A stretch of DNA of 64,000 nt from Vreelandella stevensii S18214 (GCF_000275725.1 NZ_AJTS01000040.1:186001-250000), one strand, 5' to 3'; positions 28,241 through 37,400 are shown, counted from the stretch's first letter. Program-made: numbers and translations. Notes: generated by a model not told the origin, from the letters alone.

Positions 28241-28582
28241 ATGACGCCCCAGGATCGCATCAGCCGTTTAGCCCAGCAGATAGGCGACCGTTTACAGAAC
28301 GCTTCCCAGGCCCCGGAAGACATTCAGAAAGGCGTGCAGCAAGTGGTGCGGGGAGCCTTCGACCGCCTGGAGCTGGTATCACGGGAAGACTTTGATATCT
28401 TGATGGATGTACTGCAGCGCACGCGCGCGCGCGTCGAGGCGCTGGAGCGTCAGGTAGCCAGCCTGGAAGCCACGGTGGAAGCAGCCAGCGCCGCACAGGC
28501 CACGCCCATGGAAGCCGAAGTACCACCAGCCCCCGCAGAGCCTGCCGAGCAAGACAAACCCACCCCAGGCAAGCCAGGCTGA
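28241..28582 (+). CDS. ubiK: Ubiquinone biosynthesis accessory factor UbiK (YqiC/BMFP type)
   Basis: The 113-residue protein has the short N-terminal amphipathic helix (ISRLAQQIGDRL), the core REDFDILMDVLQRTRARVEALE that forms a coiled coil, and a disordered alanine/proline-rich tail. UbiK/YqiC binds membranes and UbiJ and is needed for efficient aerobic ubiquinone synthesis. GGAGAG precedes ATG 28241. In several gammaproteobacteria this gene sits beside comM; here 8.8 kb of other genes intervene. Confidence 0.85.
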   Translation: MTPQDRISRLAQQIGDRLQNASQAPEDIQKGVQQVVRGAFDRLELVSREDFDILMDVLQRTRARVEALERQVASLEATVEAASAAQATPMEAEVPPAPAEPAEQDKPTPGKPG

Positions 28583-28588
28583 AACAAC

Positions 28589-28615
28589 GCTGGGTGCCTT
28601 TCCACAGGCCCCAGC
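28589..28615 (+). terminator. Hairpin after ubiK
   Basis: GCTGGG-T-GCC pairs with GGC-CCCAGC with one bulge. No T-run follows, so terminator function is uncertain. Confidence 0.45.
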
Positions 28616-28638
28616 ATCTCCCTCCCCAAAAAATGAAC

Positions 28639-28657
28639 AATAATCAATATCATTGAC
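28639..28657. promoter_or_regulatory. Fur-like box upstream of the AraC-type gene
   Basis: AATAATCAATATCATTGAC matches 13 of 19 positions of GATAATGATAATCATTATC. It is about 110 bases before the AraC-type start, where Fur would repress in iron-rich cells. Confidence 0.65.
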
Positions 28658-28766
28658 AGCATGAGCGAGCATGTTATCGTGCAGACTCGGCGTTAAATCT
28701 ATCGGCGCTTTTTAGCACCATCACAGCGCATTTTTCAGGTCATTTAGCCCATCAGCTCATTGCCTC

Positions 28767-29702
28767 ATGCTCCAGCCCTCCTGCGGTGCACCATCTGATA
28801 TCACGCCACACTTTCTGGCGCAGCTAGGCCAGCGCTTTGGCATTCACTACCTTGTGGATCAGGGGCTTTCCCCTCATCAGGCCGTCGCTACCGGCCATGT
28901 TCAGGATGCGCGTTTATCGCCCGCCCTGCATTTGACCTTGTCCGATCTGCAAGTGCATCGCGGCTACCGCTCTACTTCCTGCCACAGCGTTCCCTGGTTC
29001 ATCAGCGTCATTCTGGAGGGCCATATCGCGTTGCAATATGAGCAGCAGCGGCTCACGCTACACGCAGGCGAGAGCGTGTGTGTCCATTTGAATGACCGCC
29101 ACCCTCTGCAGGTTCATCAGCCGGCTCAGCCCCGCCTGCGCACGATCAATCTGGCCGTGCTGGCCACAACGCCGCTGGGCCTTGTCGCCCCACCGACGAT
29201 GCCTACACTACACGTATGGCAACTGCCCATGGCGCTTATGAGCACCCTGTGCACCATGACAGAGCAGTCGCTTGCTCACTGGCGCCAGGCACTGGTGTGG
29301 CAGGGGATCGCCCTACAGCTCATTGGGCAAGGCCTGCCGGACCATGGCGTGGCTCCTTTGGCTTCCAGCGGACTCTCCACCCGAGACCAGCAGCGACTCG
29401 CCGCCCTGCGGACGCGCATTGCCCAACACCCTGGCGCCCACTACCGTCTGTCAGAGCTGGCCAAAGAAGTGGCTATGAGCCCTAGCAGCCTGCGTCAGAA
29501 GTTTCACGCCTGCTTCGGCTGTTCGCTGTTTGATTACATTCGCCAGGTGCGGCTGAAGCAGGCCTACGAGGCATTGCTACGCGGAGAAAGCGTGCAACAA
29601 GTGGCCTACCGCTGCGGCTATCGCCATGCCAGCAATTTCTCTACCGCGTTCAAGCGCCATTTCGGCTTTACCCCCCATGAACTCCAGCGGCCCCGTGCAT
29701 AG
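28767..29702 (+). CDS. AraC-family regulator of siderophore uptake (PchR/YbtA-like)
   Basis: The 311-residue protein has an N-terminal ligand domain (about 1-200) and a C-terminal double HTH (about 212-308, ending YRCGYRHASNFSTAFKRHFGFTPHEL in two parts). Regulators of this type, placed before a siderophore receptor gene and under Fur, sense the ferri-siderophore and activate the receptor. Both conditions hold here: a Fur-like box upstream and a TonB receptor gene downstream. The inducer is not predictable. Confidence 0.85.
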   Translation: MLQPSCGAPSDITPHFLAQLGQRFGIHYLVDQGLSPHQAVATGHVQDARLSPALHLTLSDLQVHRGYRSTSCHSVPWFISVILEGHIALQYEQQRLTLHAGESVCVHLNDRHPLQVHQPAQPRLRTINLAVLATTPLGLVAPPTMPTLHVWQLPMALMSTLCTMTEQSLAHWRQALVWQGIALQLIGQGLPDHGVAPLASSGLSTRDQQRLAALRTRIAQHPGAHYRLSELAKEVAMSPSSLRQKFHACFGCSLFDYIRQVRLKQAYEALLRGESVQQVAYRCGYRHASNFSTAFKRHFGFTPHELQRPRA

Positions 29703-29790
29703 TCAGTACACGGGGTTCCCCTGCCCCACCTGAGTTTGTCGATGCGCATAGCAGACCTGGCATAGCGCACACCTTTCCTTGGCCATTAAA

Positions 29791-29809
29791 AGCAATAATT
29801 CTCATTACT
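29791..29809. promoter_or_regulatory. Fur-like box upstream of the siderophore receptor gene
   Basis: AGCAATAATTCTCATTACT matches 11 of 19 consensus positions and contains the common half CTCATTA. It lies 34 bases before the receptor start codon. Confidence 0.55.
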
Positions 29810-29842
29810 CAATACAACTGGTTCCACCCTCCAGGATCACCA

Positions 29843-31948
29843 ATGGCCTCTAAACACCCTGCTTTTTTAGTGACTCCCCTGAGCGGTGCGCTGCTCCTTG
29901 CACTGGCGTCACCTTCAGCAGCACAGCCCAGCACCACGTTAGCCACCGTGACCGTCACGGCCCAGCAGGCGGCTACCAAGGTCGCCACGCCAGCCATCGA
30001 AACGCCGCAGAGCGTCTCTACCATTTCCGAGGCACAGATGGCTCAGCGAGGCGTGAATACGGTACAGCGCGCCACCGACTACACCCCTGGCGTATACAGC
30101 AATCAGGTAGGTGCCTCCAACCGCTTTGACTACCTCGTCTTGAGAGGCTTCTCCGATGGCAGTTTGAGCAATACCTTCCTGGATGGCCTGAAAGTGATGG
30201 GAGATGCCAATTCCCATAGCACGATGCGCATCGATCCGTGGTTTTTAGAAAGTATTGAAGTGGTGCGCGGGCCCGCCTCGGTGCTGTACGGCCGTGCCTC
30301 CCCCGGTGGCGTGGTCGCTCTCAACAGCAAGCGCCCCGAGTTCGAGCCGAGTGGCGAGCTGCGCTTCCGGGCGGGTAACAATCACCAGCGCAGTGCCGCT
30401 TTTGACCTCACCGGCCCTATTGGCGACGAGCAGCGAGTGGCCTTTCGCCTGACCGGGATTGCCAGTGCGGCGGATACTCAGTTTGGCCCTGCCGAGGAAG
30501 AGCGCTATGCCATCGCCCCTCGCTTGACCTGGGACATGAGCGATGCCACCAGCCTGACCCTCGAGGCCTATCTACAAGATGAGCCAGAAGGAGGCTACCA
30601 CTCGGGCGTTCCTTACGAGGGGGCCGTCATCGACCGCCTTGGACGCAGAATCAGCAACAACTTCTTCGATGGCGAACCCGACTACGACGCCTATCAGCGC
30701 ACCCAGCGCACCCAGCGCATGGTTGGCTATACCCTCGAACACAGCTTCAACGACGCGGTGACCGCGCGCCAGCTGCTGCGCTATCTCAATGCCGATGTGA
30801 CGTTAAATCAGGTGTATGGCTTTGGCTGGGCATCTCCCACCTCCACTGAACTTGCTCGCTACTACTCCGGCAGCGGCGAGTCCCTTCAGGCCTTGACGTT
30901 GGATAACCAGATAGAAGCTCGCCTGACCAGTGGCTTTATGGAGCACACGCTGCTGTTGGGAGTGGACTACCAGCATCGAGAGAACGAAGTTTCCTGGCCA
31001 TCGGGCGTGTTCCCCGCTCTGGATGCGTTCAACCCGATCCATGGCAGCGCCCCCTTGGCGTTCTACGCGCCTCTTCGAGAGAACCACAAGCTTGAACAGA
31101 CCGGCATTTACCTTCAGGATCAAATGGCCATCGACCGCTGGCGGGTGACCCTGGGCGGGCGCTTCGATTGGGTGAATATTGACAACACCAACCGCGACAG
31201 CGGCGAAACCAGTCGTCTCAACGACACCCAGTTCAGCGGACGTGCCGGGGTGGTTTACCTGTTCGATAATGGCCTGGCCTCCTATGCCAGCTACTCGACA
31301 GCCTTTACGCCCACCAGTTTCGTGGATGCCAACGGCGACCTGCTTGCCCCCATGGAAGGCGCACAGTGGGAAACAGGAGTGAAGTACCAGCCCAATGACC
31401 TACAGCAGTACAGTGCGGCACTCTTTCATATCAGCCAGGAGAACGTGGCCACCAAGGAGCAGCCCACCGACCCATACCGCGCTGTGGGAGAGATCGAGTC
31501 GCAAGGTATCGAGCTGGAAGCCCAGGCGCAGCTCAGCGAGGCGCTCTCGCTACAGGCAGGCTACAGCTTTACCGATATTACCTACGCGAAAAGCGACGAC
31601 GGCAACCAGGGCAATAACGCTATCTACTCCCCTCGCCATCAGCTACAGCTGTGGGGCCACTATGCCGTGCAGGAGGGTTGGCTAAGCGGTATGGATGTCG
31701 GCGTAGGCGTACGCCACTATGCCGATATTGCTGCCGACCGAGCCAACACTGCCAGCGTTCCCAACTACACCCTGGTCGATGCCACGGTAGGCTACGATTG
31801 GGGCCACTTAGGCCTCAACGGTGTGGAAACCCGCCTGAATGTGCACAACGCACTGGATAAGGAGTACGTAGCGTCGTGTAACTCCCTGGAGTACTGCTAC
31901 TTCGGTGCCGAACGCGGAATGACGGCCAGCGTCCACTACCGTTTCTGA
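29843..31948 (+). CDS. TonB-dependent ferri-siderophore receptor (FhuA/FoxA-like)
   Basis: The 701-residue outer-membrane protein has a signal peptide (to about SAA-QPS), a TonB box (LATVTVTAQQ), a plug domain (about 50-165 with VRGPASVLYGRASPGGVVAL) and a 22-strand-type barrel ending in SVHYRF with a terminal aromatic. The late pair of cysteines in YVASCNSLEYCYFGAERG is typical of the ferrichrome/ferrioxamine receptor branch. It would import a hydroxamate-type ferri-siderophore with TonB energy. AGGA precedes ATG 29843. Ligand identity is inference. Confidence 0.92.
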   Translation: MASKHPAFLVTPLSGALLLALASPSAAQPSTTLATVTVTAQQAATKVATPAIETPQSVSTISEAQMAQRGVNTVQRATDYTPGVYSNQVGASNRFDYLVLRGFSDGSLSNTFLDGLKVMGDANSHSTMRIDPWFLESIEVVRGPASVLYGRASPGGVVALNSKRPEFEPSGELRFRAGNNHQRSAAFDLTGPIGDEQRVAFRLTGIASAADTQFGPAEEERYAIAPRLTWDMSDATSLTLEAYLQDEPEGGYHSGVPYEGAVIDRLGRRISNNFFDGEPDYDAYQRTQRTQRMVGYTLEHSFNDAVTARQLLRYLNADVTLNQVYGFGWASPTSTELARYYSGSGESLQALTLDNQIEARLTSGFMEHTLLLGVDYQHRENEVSWPSGVFPALDAFNPIHGSAPLAFYAPLRENHKLEQTGIYLQDQMAIDRWRVTLGGRFDWVNIDNTNRDSGETSRLNDTQFSGRAGVVYLFDNGLASYASYSTAFTPTSFVDANGDLLAPMEGAQWETGVKYQPNDLQQYSAALFHISQENVATKEQPTDPYRAVGEIESQGIELEAQAQLSEALSLQAGYSFTDITYAKSDDGNQGNNAIYSPRHQLQLWGHYAVQEGWLSGMDVGVGVRHYADIAADRANTASVPNYTLVDATVGYDWGHLGLNGVETRLNVHNALDKEYVASCNSLEYCYFGAERGMTASVHYRF

Positions 31949-31954
31949 GTCGCT

Positions 31955-31993
31955 ACGCCCGGGCATGGGCCGCGCGCCCTGTCCGGGCGTTTC
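31955..31993 (+). terminator. Terminator after the siderophore receptor gene
   Basis: ACGCCCGG (31955-31962) pairs with CCGGGCGT (31983-31990) followed by TT, with a GC-rich loop. It separates the receptor from the FhuD-like gene. Confidence 0.65.
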
Positions 31994-32023
31994 CAGTTGC
32001 AATTGATAAACGGAATCGTTTAA

Positions 32024-32971
32024 ATGAGGCGCTTATTGTCAGGTGCCCAATCCATGCGCTGCTTCTCCCGACTCCCAACCCTGGCCCGTGGCTGCTGGCT
32101 TGCGGCAGCCTTGCTGTTTAGCGCCGCCAGCCACGCCCAGTGGGCCACCATCGACTGGACCATCGCCGAAACGCTATTGGCGATTGACGCGCCGGTCAGC
32201 GGTATCGCGCAACAGCCGGCATATCACGACTGGGTGGGCGAACCACACATTCCAGAACACGTTAGCGACATTGGCCTGCGCACCCAGCCCAACCTCGAGC
32301 TGCTGGCCCAATCACCACCCGAGCAAACCCTGCTCTCGCCCATGTTTACCGGGCTGGTTCCTCGGTTGGAGCGCATCGCACCGGTGGGCACGTTCGCCCT
32401 TTACTCCCCAGGTGCCGACACCTGGCAGGAGATGCAAACCCTCACTCGCCAACTGGGCGAACTGACCGAGCGCGAAGCCGAGGCCGACGCGCTGATCGAA
32501 GGTACCCAACGGCTGATGGCCGAGCTGCGCTACCCGGGCAGTGACGCCCCGGCCCTGCTGATGGTGCAGTTCATGGATGCCCGCCATGTGCGGGTCTTTG
32601 GCGAGAACAGCCTCTATAACGCAGTATTGGAACAGCTGGCGCTGCCCAACGCCTGGCATGAGCCCACCAATGCCTGGGGCTTTGCACTGGTGGGTATCGA
32701 AGCGCTGGCCCGCTACCCCGATGCCACCCTGGTCGTCGTTGACCCACTGCCTACCGGAGTGAAAGCGCAGCTGGAAAAGAGCGGCCTGTGGCAGCATCTG
32801 CCCAGTGTCCAACATGACAGGCTGCTGCGCCTGCCGCCCGTTTGGAGCTTTGGCGCACTGCCCTCCGCCCAGCGCTTTGCCCGCGAGCTGACCAACGCAC
32901 TGTACGACCCGCGTGGTGAGCCAGGGTCATTGGCGTCTTACTCTTGGCGGCTTTTCCGGCCACTCCGGTAA
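32024..32971 (+). CDS. FhuD-like periplasmic ferri-siderophore binding protein
   Basis: The 315-residue protein has a signal peptide (LAAALLFSAASHAQ) and the class-III binding-protein layout: PNLELLAQSPPEQTLLSPMF and RIAPVGTFALYSPG in the N-lobe, a linking helix, and PPVWSFGALPSAQRFARELT in the C-lobe. It would hand a hydroxamate siderophore to an FhuBC-type importer, but no permease or ATPase gene follows. ATG 32024 or 32054 could be the start; neither has a strong RBS. The last 15 codons overlap the 3' end of vsr on the other strand, and the tail (after LTNALYDP) looks unlike the family, so the 3' end may have been rebuilt at an insertion junction. Confidence 0.8.
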   Translation: MRRLLSGAQSMRCFSRLPTLARGCWLAAALLFSAASHAQWATIDWTIAETLLAIDAPVSGIAQQPAYHDWVGEPHIPEHVSDIGLRTQPNLELLAQSPPEQTLLSPMFTGLVPRLERIAPVGTFALYSPGADTWQEMQTLTRQLGELTEREAEADALIEGTQRLMAELRYPGSDAPALLMVQFMDARHVRVFGENSLYNAVLEQLALPNAWHEPTNAWGFALVGIEALARYPDATLVVVDPLPTGVKAQLEKSGLWQHLPSVQHDRLLRLPPVWSFGALPSAQRFARELTNALYDPRGEPGSLASYSWRLFRPLR

Positions 32972-33388
32972 AAAAATTTCGCCCTCAATCGTATCAATGA
33001 CCTCATCAAACTGCTCCGGCGCGTGTTTCACCCCACACTCCCACACCACCACGACCCGCCACCCTATGGCCTCCAGCTCAGCCCGTTTACGCGCATCTCT
33101 ACGCACATTCTCAGCGAGCTTGGTTTGCCAAAACTGCTTGCGGCTCGATGGGGTGGTGGCATAGAAGCACCCTTCATGCCGATGCCAGAAGCACCCGTTG
33201 ACGAAGATGGCGACCTGATAGAGCGGGATGGTGATGTCGGGCTTGCCGGGAAGCTCAGTCGAATGAACGTCAAAGCCGATATGACGCTGCTCCAGAGCGG
33301 CCTGGACAAACCGCTCTGGAGCCGTGTTCTTACCCTGAATGGAAGCCATCATGCGTGATCGAGTCAAGCGATCGACAATATCAGCCAA
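32927..33388 (-). CDS. vsr: Very short patch repair (Vsr) DNA mismatch endonuclease
   Basis: Vsr nicks DNA 5' of the T in T-G mismatches that arise from deamination of 5-methylcytosine. With TTG 33388 as start (AGGGCGAG upstream) the protein has 153 residues, and the catalytic D51 (GKPDI) and H69 (GCFWHRH) fall at the same numbers as in E. coli Vsr. E25 and zinc ligands C66, H71, C74 and C118 are also present. The frame stays open further upstream, but only this start fits the family. It lies last in an REase-methylase-vsr set on one strand, where it would repair deamination at sites methylated by the neighbouring enzyme. Confidence 0.93.
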   Translation of the reverse strand: MADIVDRLTRSRMMASIQGKNTAPERFVQAALEQRHIGFDVHSTELPGKPDITIPLYQVAIFVNGCFWHRHEGCFYATTPSSRKQFWQTKLAENVRRDARKRAELEAIGWRVVVVWECGVKHAPEQFDEVIDTIEGEIFLPEWPEKPPRVRRQ

Positions 33389-33480
33389 GGTACTCGCCCT
33401 TTCATCTGAAGGATAGAACCACTGCAAAAGACGATGGCCCGCTCAACCAACCCCCGGCACCGATCGTTTCGGCCAGGCAA

Positions 33481-34944
33481 TCACAGCGCAAGGGGCATCT
33501 CGTACTGTTGCGGGTCGTCATCCGCTTGAAGGGCTACCGACTTGGCGGCGGCAGCCAGTATCCGCGGCTCCATCAACCTTGCCACGGCTTCGAACACAGG
33601 CACCACTACCGAATTGCCAAACTGACGGTATGCCTGTGTATCGGACACCGGGATGACGAAACGGCTTTCTCCCGGCTGGTCAAAGCCCATCAACCTGGCG
33701 CACTCCTGGGGGGTCAGTCGTCTGGGCCGATGCTTCTGATTATGGTCACTATAGAAGTCCATGGCGTCATCGAAGCCTCGATCCACCAGAATCTCCGAAC
33801 CGTCCTTGTGATAACGGGCAGAGAGCGTGCGGGCGACATCGTTGGGCCGCGTCAAGCCAAAACCGAAACCGTTGCCTTTTGCACGATGCTTCTGGGCGTA
33901 CTTGTACAAGTACGCCCATAATTTCGGCGTCAGGATGTACTTGTCGTCGACCTCCGGGTCCAGCAGGTCACCAAAGGCAGGGCGCTCCTTTGGGTACATC
34001 TTATGGATATCCCTCAGGGTAAACCCTTCATGAACACCCAGATCTCGACGGAACCCCACCAGAACGATGCGTTCGCGATGCTGCGGCAGAAAGTGCCGCG
34101 CGTCGATGACCTTGGGATCCTGCCCTTTGGGCGAGTTCACATCCGCCACGTCATAGCCTAGCTCATCCAGGGTCTCACAGATGATCCTGAACGTTTTGCC
34201 TTTGTCATGGCTCTTGAGGTTCTTGACGTTCTCCAGCAGGAAAGCGGCGGGCTTCTTGGCGGCCAGAATACGCGCCACATCGAAGAACAGCGTTCCCTGC
34301 GCATCACACTCGAAACCGTGCTTTCGACCCAGGGAGTTTTTCTTCGACACACCGGCCAACGAAAACGGCTGACATGGAAAGCCCGCCAGCAGTACGTCGT
34401 GATTGGGAATCTGCCGATCGATGTGCCTGTACGCCGTCTCTTCGTCGATGCTCAGGTCGCCACTCAGCGTGACTTCACGAATGTCCTCATTGAACCGGTG
34501 CTTGCGCGGGTCACAAAAGTGATTGGCCTTGTAGGTACGCACGGCATATTTATTCCACTCCGAGGTAAAGACGCACTCGCCCCCAATCGCCTCGAACCCC
34601 TTGCGTATGCCACCAATCCCGGCGAACAGGTCGATAAACCGAAAGGACGGCTGAAGGTCACTGGGCCGGGGAGCAGGCAACATGGACACCATTTGCTGAT
34701 AAGCCGCACGCGTTACTTTCGGCTCCGCCTTACCCTTGGCCCAGCGGTTGATGGTCTCGCGACACCAGCTCCCCTTGTCAGCCATGGCGAGCGCCTCGGC
34801 GATGGCGCCCTGATCATAAATCTCCAGAAGCTTATCCAGCAGTGCTCGCTCGCTGAGCGCCTCGTAAGGCGACGGAGAGGCGCCCGGCAGGCTGGCAACC
34901 ACGCCAGAACTTGCACCTGTTTGGACATCGATAAGGTGAGACAT
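33481..34944 (-). CDS. DNA (cytosine-5) methyltransferase (Dcm-like)
   Basis: The 487-residue protein has an N-terminal helical region (about 25-95), then motif [11 protein letters not shown] (103-112), motif IV with catalytic C191 ([12 protein letters not shown]), motif [10 protein letters not shown], motif VIII and a C-terminal [11 protein letters not shown]. The N-terminal extension resembles that of E. coli Dcm, and the vsr partner points to a related cytosine site, but the target-recognition part cannot be read by eye. ATG 34944 with AGAGG upstream was chosen over GTG 34980. Base composition is less GC-rich than in flanking genes. Confidence 0.9.
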   Translation of the reverse strand: MSHLIDVQTGASSGVVASLPGASPSPYEALSERALLDKLLEIYDQGAIAEALAMADKGSWCRETINRWAKGKAEPKVTRAAYQQMVSMLPAPRPSDLQPSFRFIDLFAGIGGIRKGFEAIGGECVFTSEWNKYAVRTYKANHFCDPRKHRFNEDIREVTLSGDLSIDEETAYRHIDRQIPNHDVLLAGFPCQPFSLAGVSKKNSLGRKHGFECDAQGTLFFDVARILAAKKPAAFLLENVKNLKSHDKGKTFRIICETLDELGYDVADVNSPKGQDPKVIDARHFLPQHRERIVLVGFRRDLGVHEGFTLRDIHKMYPKERPAFGDLLDPEVDDKYILTPKLWAYLYKYAQKHRAKGNGFGFGLTRPNDVARTLSARYHKDGSEILVDRGFDDAMDFYSDHNQKHRPRRLTPQECARLMGFDQPGESRFVIPVSDTQAYRQFGNSVVVPVFEAVARLMEPRILAAAAKSVALQADDDPQQYEMPLAL

Positions 34945-35014
34945 GCAAACCTCTGGGTCAAATCTGTGACAATGGCGCACGATTGTATCCCAAAAAACTA
35001 GCTCCGCGAAGCGT

Positions 35015-36127
35015 TTACGGATGAATTCGGCTGTCGTACAACATCTGTTCCGTCACTGGCTGGTCAAGCTCCCCCATCGCCGCAAGGCGAATGTTTTTGG
35101 CGACGTCATCGACCGCATCATCCAGGGTTCCCAGCAGCTGGAACTCGGCGGCATTCACATAGCGAGCCTTCTGGCGGTCCGTGCCGGTAAACGACTGCTC
35201 AGCCCCCGTCTGCCATGACGGACGCTCACGTATCTGGCGCAAGGTGGGCGTGTCCAGCAGTTTCGCCAACAGCAACACGCGCTTACGCTCACCGATGCGG
35301 TTAAGCAGGTAGCCCGTTCCGCGCTGTTTGTCCCAGATCGGTTTGACCATGATCATGTGCAGCGTCTTGATCCCTTTACGCGCCAAATCCTGCATGACCT
35401 GTAACTGGCCATTATTAATCCCAAAGAAGAGGCCGCCACGACCTCGCTCGACGTAGGGAAACTTGTGTTTTACCTCCAACTGCATGAGCGTCCCATTGGG
35501 CAATCGCGCCACACTATCGATATCCCAAACGCCATCGAAAAAAGGCTGTATCGCGCAATTTTTAAACAGTCGATGCAGGACGACATGTTTAAAAATATCG
35601 CGGCTGTAATGACTAAAAATGCCTGACCAAAAAGCTTGTTGCGAGCGGTGTTCGTCAATGACCGCGCTGGTTGGCATCCTGAAACGGGGGGAGTCATATC
35701 CACGACTTTTCAACATGAACGACTGAATCGGAATATGCGTCCTGCCCTGCCACTCCTTGATGAAGAAGTCTCTGGCGCTCTCGTCGTAATAGCAATCGAA
35801 TAGAAACTCATCCTTGCCCGACGCAGGGAGCAGGTGGCGACTCAGGTCAGTGGCGGCCTCGCCAGCCCCCGAGTGATCCCATAGCCACCACGCGTTGACG
35901 TAGCGGGTGCGGGGCCGTCGCTTGATGGTCAGTGTTCTGACCAGAGACACGGGCAACACGTGCACCTGCTGGGTCATCAACCTGTCCAGATAGTCATTGA
36001 AGACCGCTTCAATGACCAACCCTTCCAACATCCGGCTCTTGTCGGACCGAATCAGTATTTCCTTTAATTGTTCAAGATTGTCCAGCGGGATATCCCGCAA
36101 CGGACCAAAAGGAGTCAGCAAGCTCAT
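35015..36127 (-). CDS. Putative type II restriction endonuclease of the R-M-Vsr set
   Basis: The 370-residue protein is not one I recognise by family. It contains a PD-(D/E)xK-like core: [20 protein letters not shown] with D204, E218 and K220, just before [13 protein letters not shown]. It is transcribed first, followed 70 bases later by the cytosine methylase and then vsr. This order and the nuclease core make it the likely restriction partner. It has no ATPase or helicase motifs, so type II is expected. AGAGGTGA precedes ATG 36127. Recognition sequence unknown. Confidence 0.7.
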   Translation of the reverse strand: MSLLTPFGPLRDIPLDNLEQLKEILIRSDKSRMLEGLVIEAVFNDYLDRLMTQQVHVLPVSLVRTLTIKRRPRTRYVNAWWLWDHSGAGEAATDLSRHLLPASGKDEFLFDCYYDESARDFFIKEWQGRTHIPIQSFMLKSRGYDSPRFRMPTSAVIDEHRSQQAFWSGIFSHYSRDIFKHVVLHRLFKNCAIQPFFDGVWDIDSVARLPNGTLMQLEVKHKFPYVERGRGGLFFGINNGQLQVMQDLARKGIKTLHMIMVKPIWDKQRGTGYLLNRIGERKRVLLLAKLLDTPTLRQIRERPSWQTGAEQSFTGTDRQKARYVNAAEFQLLGTLDDAVDDVAKNIRLAAMGELDQPVTEQMLYDSRIHP

Positions 36128-36153
36128 GTTGTATCACCTCTGCACTGCCTATC

Positions 36154-36169
36154 AGAGTTTGATCCTGGC
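36154..36169 (+). other. 16-base match to the conserved 5' end of 16S rRNA
   Basis: AGAGTTTGATCCTGGC equals the universal sequence near the start of bacterial 16S rRNA, but the match stops there and no rRNA follows. It lies in the 193-base gap upstream of the endonuclease gene, which also contains the inverted repeat GGCTCATT-N6-AATGAGCC at 36272-36293. Confidence 0.5.
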
Positions 36170-36320
36170 CAGGCAAGGAAAAATTAGCAACGTTGGGCTG
36201 CGTTGATCTTGCCGTTGCCCCGTCATGGTAGTCCTCGGCACCCCGAATAAAGTAGGCTTAGCCAACGAGCAGGCTCATTAAACTGAATGAGCCGATTGAG
36301 AGACGTTGCGAGGGAGCGCC

Positions 36321-36395
36321 ATGAAATTAGCGATTGTGGCCACGCGGGCGGGCGTGGGGTTGGAAGCCCCAGCGGATCTGCCCAAAAAGATCTAG
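36321..36395 (+). pseudogene. Broken 5' fragment of comM (yifB)
   Basis: ATG 36321 opens a 24-codon frame, MKLAIVATRAGVGLEAPA then DLPKKI and a stop. The first part equals the N-terminus of ComM encoded at 37431 (35 identical bases, 36333-36367). The DLPK part corresponds to a later ComM segment (APADLPKEGG, near 37645), so about 170 bases have been deleted, probably between two short GCGG-containing repeats. AGGGAG precedes the start, and the upstream bases differ from those of intact comM. It marks an older or foreign comM copy at the edge of the accessory block. Confidence 0.85.
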
Positions 36396-36401
36396 TATGA
36401 T

Positions 36402-36899
36402 TTAGTTATCGTTGTTATCTGCCGCTAAAAGTAAATGGATTCGTTCAACTTCGCTCACTGAGGCTTTCTGTAAGGCTGTCCAACTATCCGGTGGGTTGCC
36501 ACTGCTGAGCATTTTCTGAAAGACAGAGTAAGCATCATGCTTACTGCCATAAGCACGTTTTGTAGCGTCATCATTGACCCATGCATAAATAATGATTTTG
36601 CTCGCAGCATCGTAGCGAAAGAACAGCCGGTACTGCTGGTAGAACTTTGCTCGTTGCCAATGAGTGTGCTCTGTGCCAAGCGTGCTCCCTTGGCGGTATT
36701 GAGTGCCTGATGGATCCTGCGGAATATCATTCAAGGCTAGCTTCATGATCGCTGCTAGACGCTTGGTGGCCGCCTTGTTGCGATAACCGGCAGGATCTTT
36801 CGATTGAAGATGTCTCACCTTCAAGGTGAGTGCTTCGACTTGTTCCAAGAACAACGGATGGGCATAAATCGTCCATCCATTAACCTCCAGAGGCTTCAT
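36402..36899 (-). CDS. yhaV: Toxin of a YhaV-PrlF type II toxin-antitoxin pair
   Basis: YhaV is a RelE-fold ribonuclease that cleaves mRNA. The 165-residue protein matches the family: starts EVNGWTIYAHPLF, has the core FYQQYRLFFRYDAASKIIIYAWVNDDATKRAYGS (in two parts) and the end DSWTALQKA. Its ATG overlaps the antitoxin stop by four bases (36896-36899), giving coupled translation. GC content is visibly lower than in comM, consistent with transfer. Confidence 0.9.
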   Translation of the reverse strand: MKPLEVNGWTIYAHPLFLEQVEALTLKVRHLQSKDPAGYRNKAATKRLAAIMKLALNDIPQDPSGTQYRQGSTLGTEHTHWQRAKFYQQYRLFFRYDAASKIIIYAWVNDDATKRAYGSKHDAYSVFQKMLSSGNPPDSWTALQKASVSEVERIHLLLAADNNDN

Positions 36900-37231
36900 T
36901 CGTCGTCATCATCCTCTTCCAGCGCCTCTTCGAGGTCTACCTCAATACCTGCGGTAAGCCGTTCGGCCTCGGCAAAGCTACTGGCAGTCACCGGGCGAAT
37001 ATTTTCTGGATGCGCCAGAAGATCGCGCTCTAGAAAATTGAGGAAGTTGACCATCACAGGGTCGTGCTTGGCCTCATCACTCGCCTTGGAAAGCACCACT
37101 TCACCATCAGGACGAACGGTATAATGAATACGGTCTCGGCGCTTCAGCTTTAGTGCCCGGCGAACCGATGCAGGAACAGTCGTTTGATAGCGATCCGTCA
37201 GAGTTGAGTCGTCTTCGATAAGCGTGCTCAC
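36896..37231 (-). CDS. prlF: PrlF-type antitoxin
   Basis: The 111-residue protein has an N-terminal AbrB/SpoVT-like DNA-binding fold (LTDRYQTTVPASVRRALKL) and a C-terminal part ending in an acidic run EEDDDDE. PrlF binds YhaV and represses their operon. GTG 37231 with GGAGAG six bases upstream is the likely start; the longer frame to 37291 would run into the operator repeats. It is first in the operon. Confidence 0.88.
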   Translation of the reverse strand: MSTLIEDDSTLTDRYQTTVPASVRRALKLKRRDRIHYTVRPDGEVVLSKASDEAKHDPVMVNFLNFLERDLLAHPENIRPVTASSFAEAERLTAGIEVDLEEALEEDDDDE

Positions 37232-37256
37232 TGTCGCTCTCCGCTTGATAGCAATG

Positions 37257-37294
37257 CAAAGGTAATGCATACAAAGGTAATGCAAGCGCATTAC
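37257..37294 (-). promoter_or_regulatory. Repeat-rich operator upstream of the PrlF-YhaV operon
   Basis: CAAAGGTAATGCA occurs twice with a 15-base period (37257-37269 and 37272-37284). The second copy is part of the perfect dyad GTAATGC-AAGC-GCATTAC (37277-37294). This is the expected place and form for autorepression by an AbrB-fold antitoxin. Confidence 0.65.
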
Positions 37295-37379
37295 TTCGTC
37301 AAGCTGTCTCCGCTACTTGAACCGGTTGCTTAATCGCTACCAAAGCCTTCTTAATTACGTTAGGTTAAATACTTAAGCT

Positions 37380-37400
37380 AATGTAGCTTTATCCTACATT
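37380..37400. promoter_or_regulatory. Inverted repeat upstream of comM
   Basis: AATGTAG, seven bases, CTACATT form a perfect 7-bp dyad 31 bases before comM. It may be an operator or part of a hairpin in the comM leader. Confidence 0.35.
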
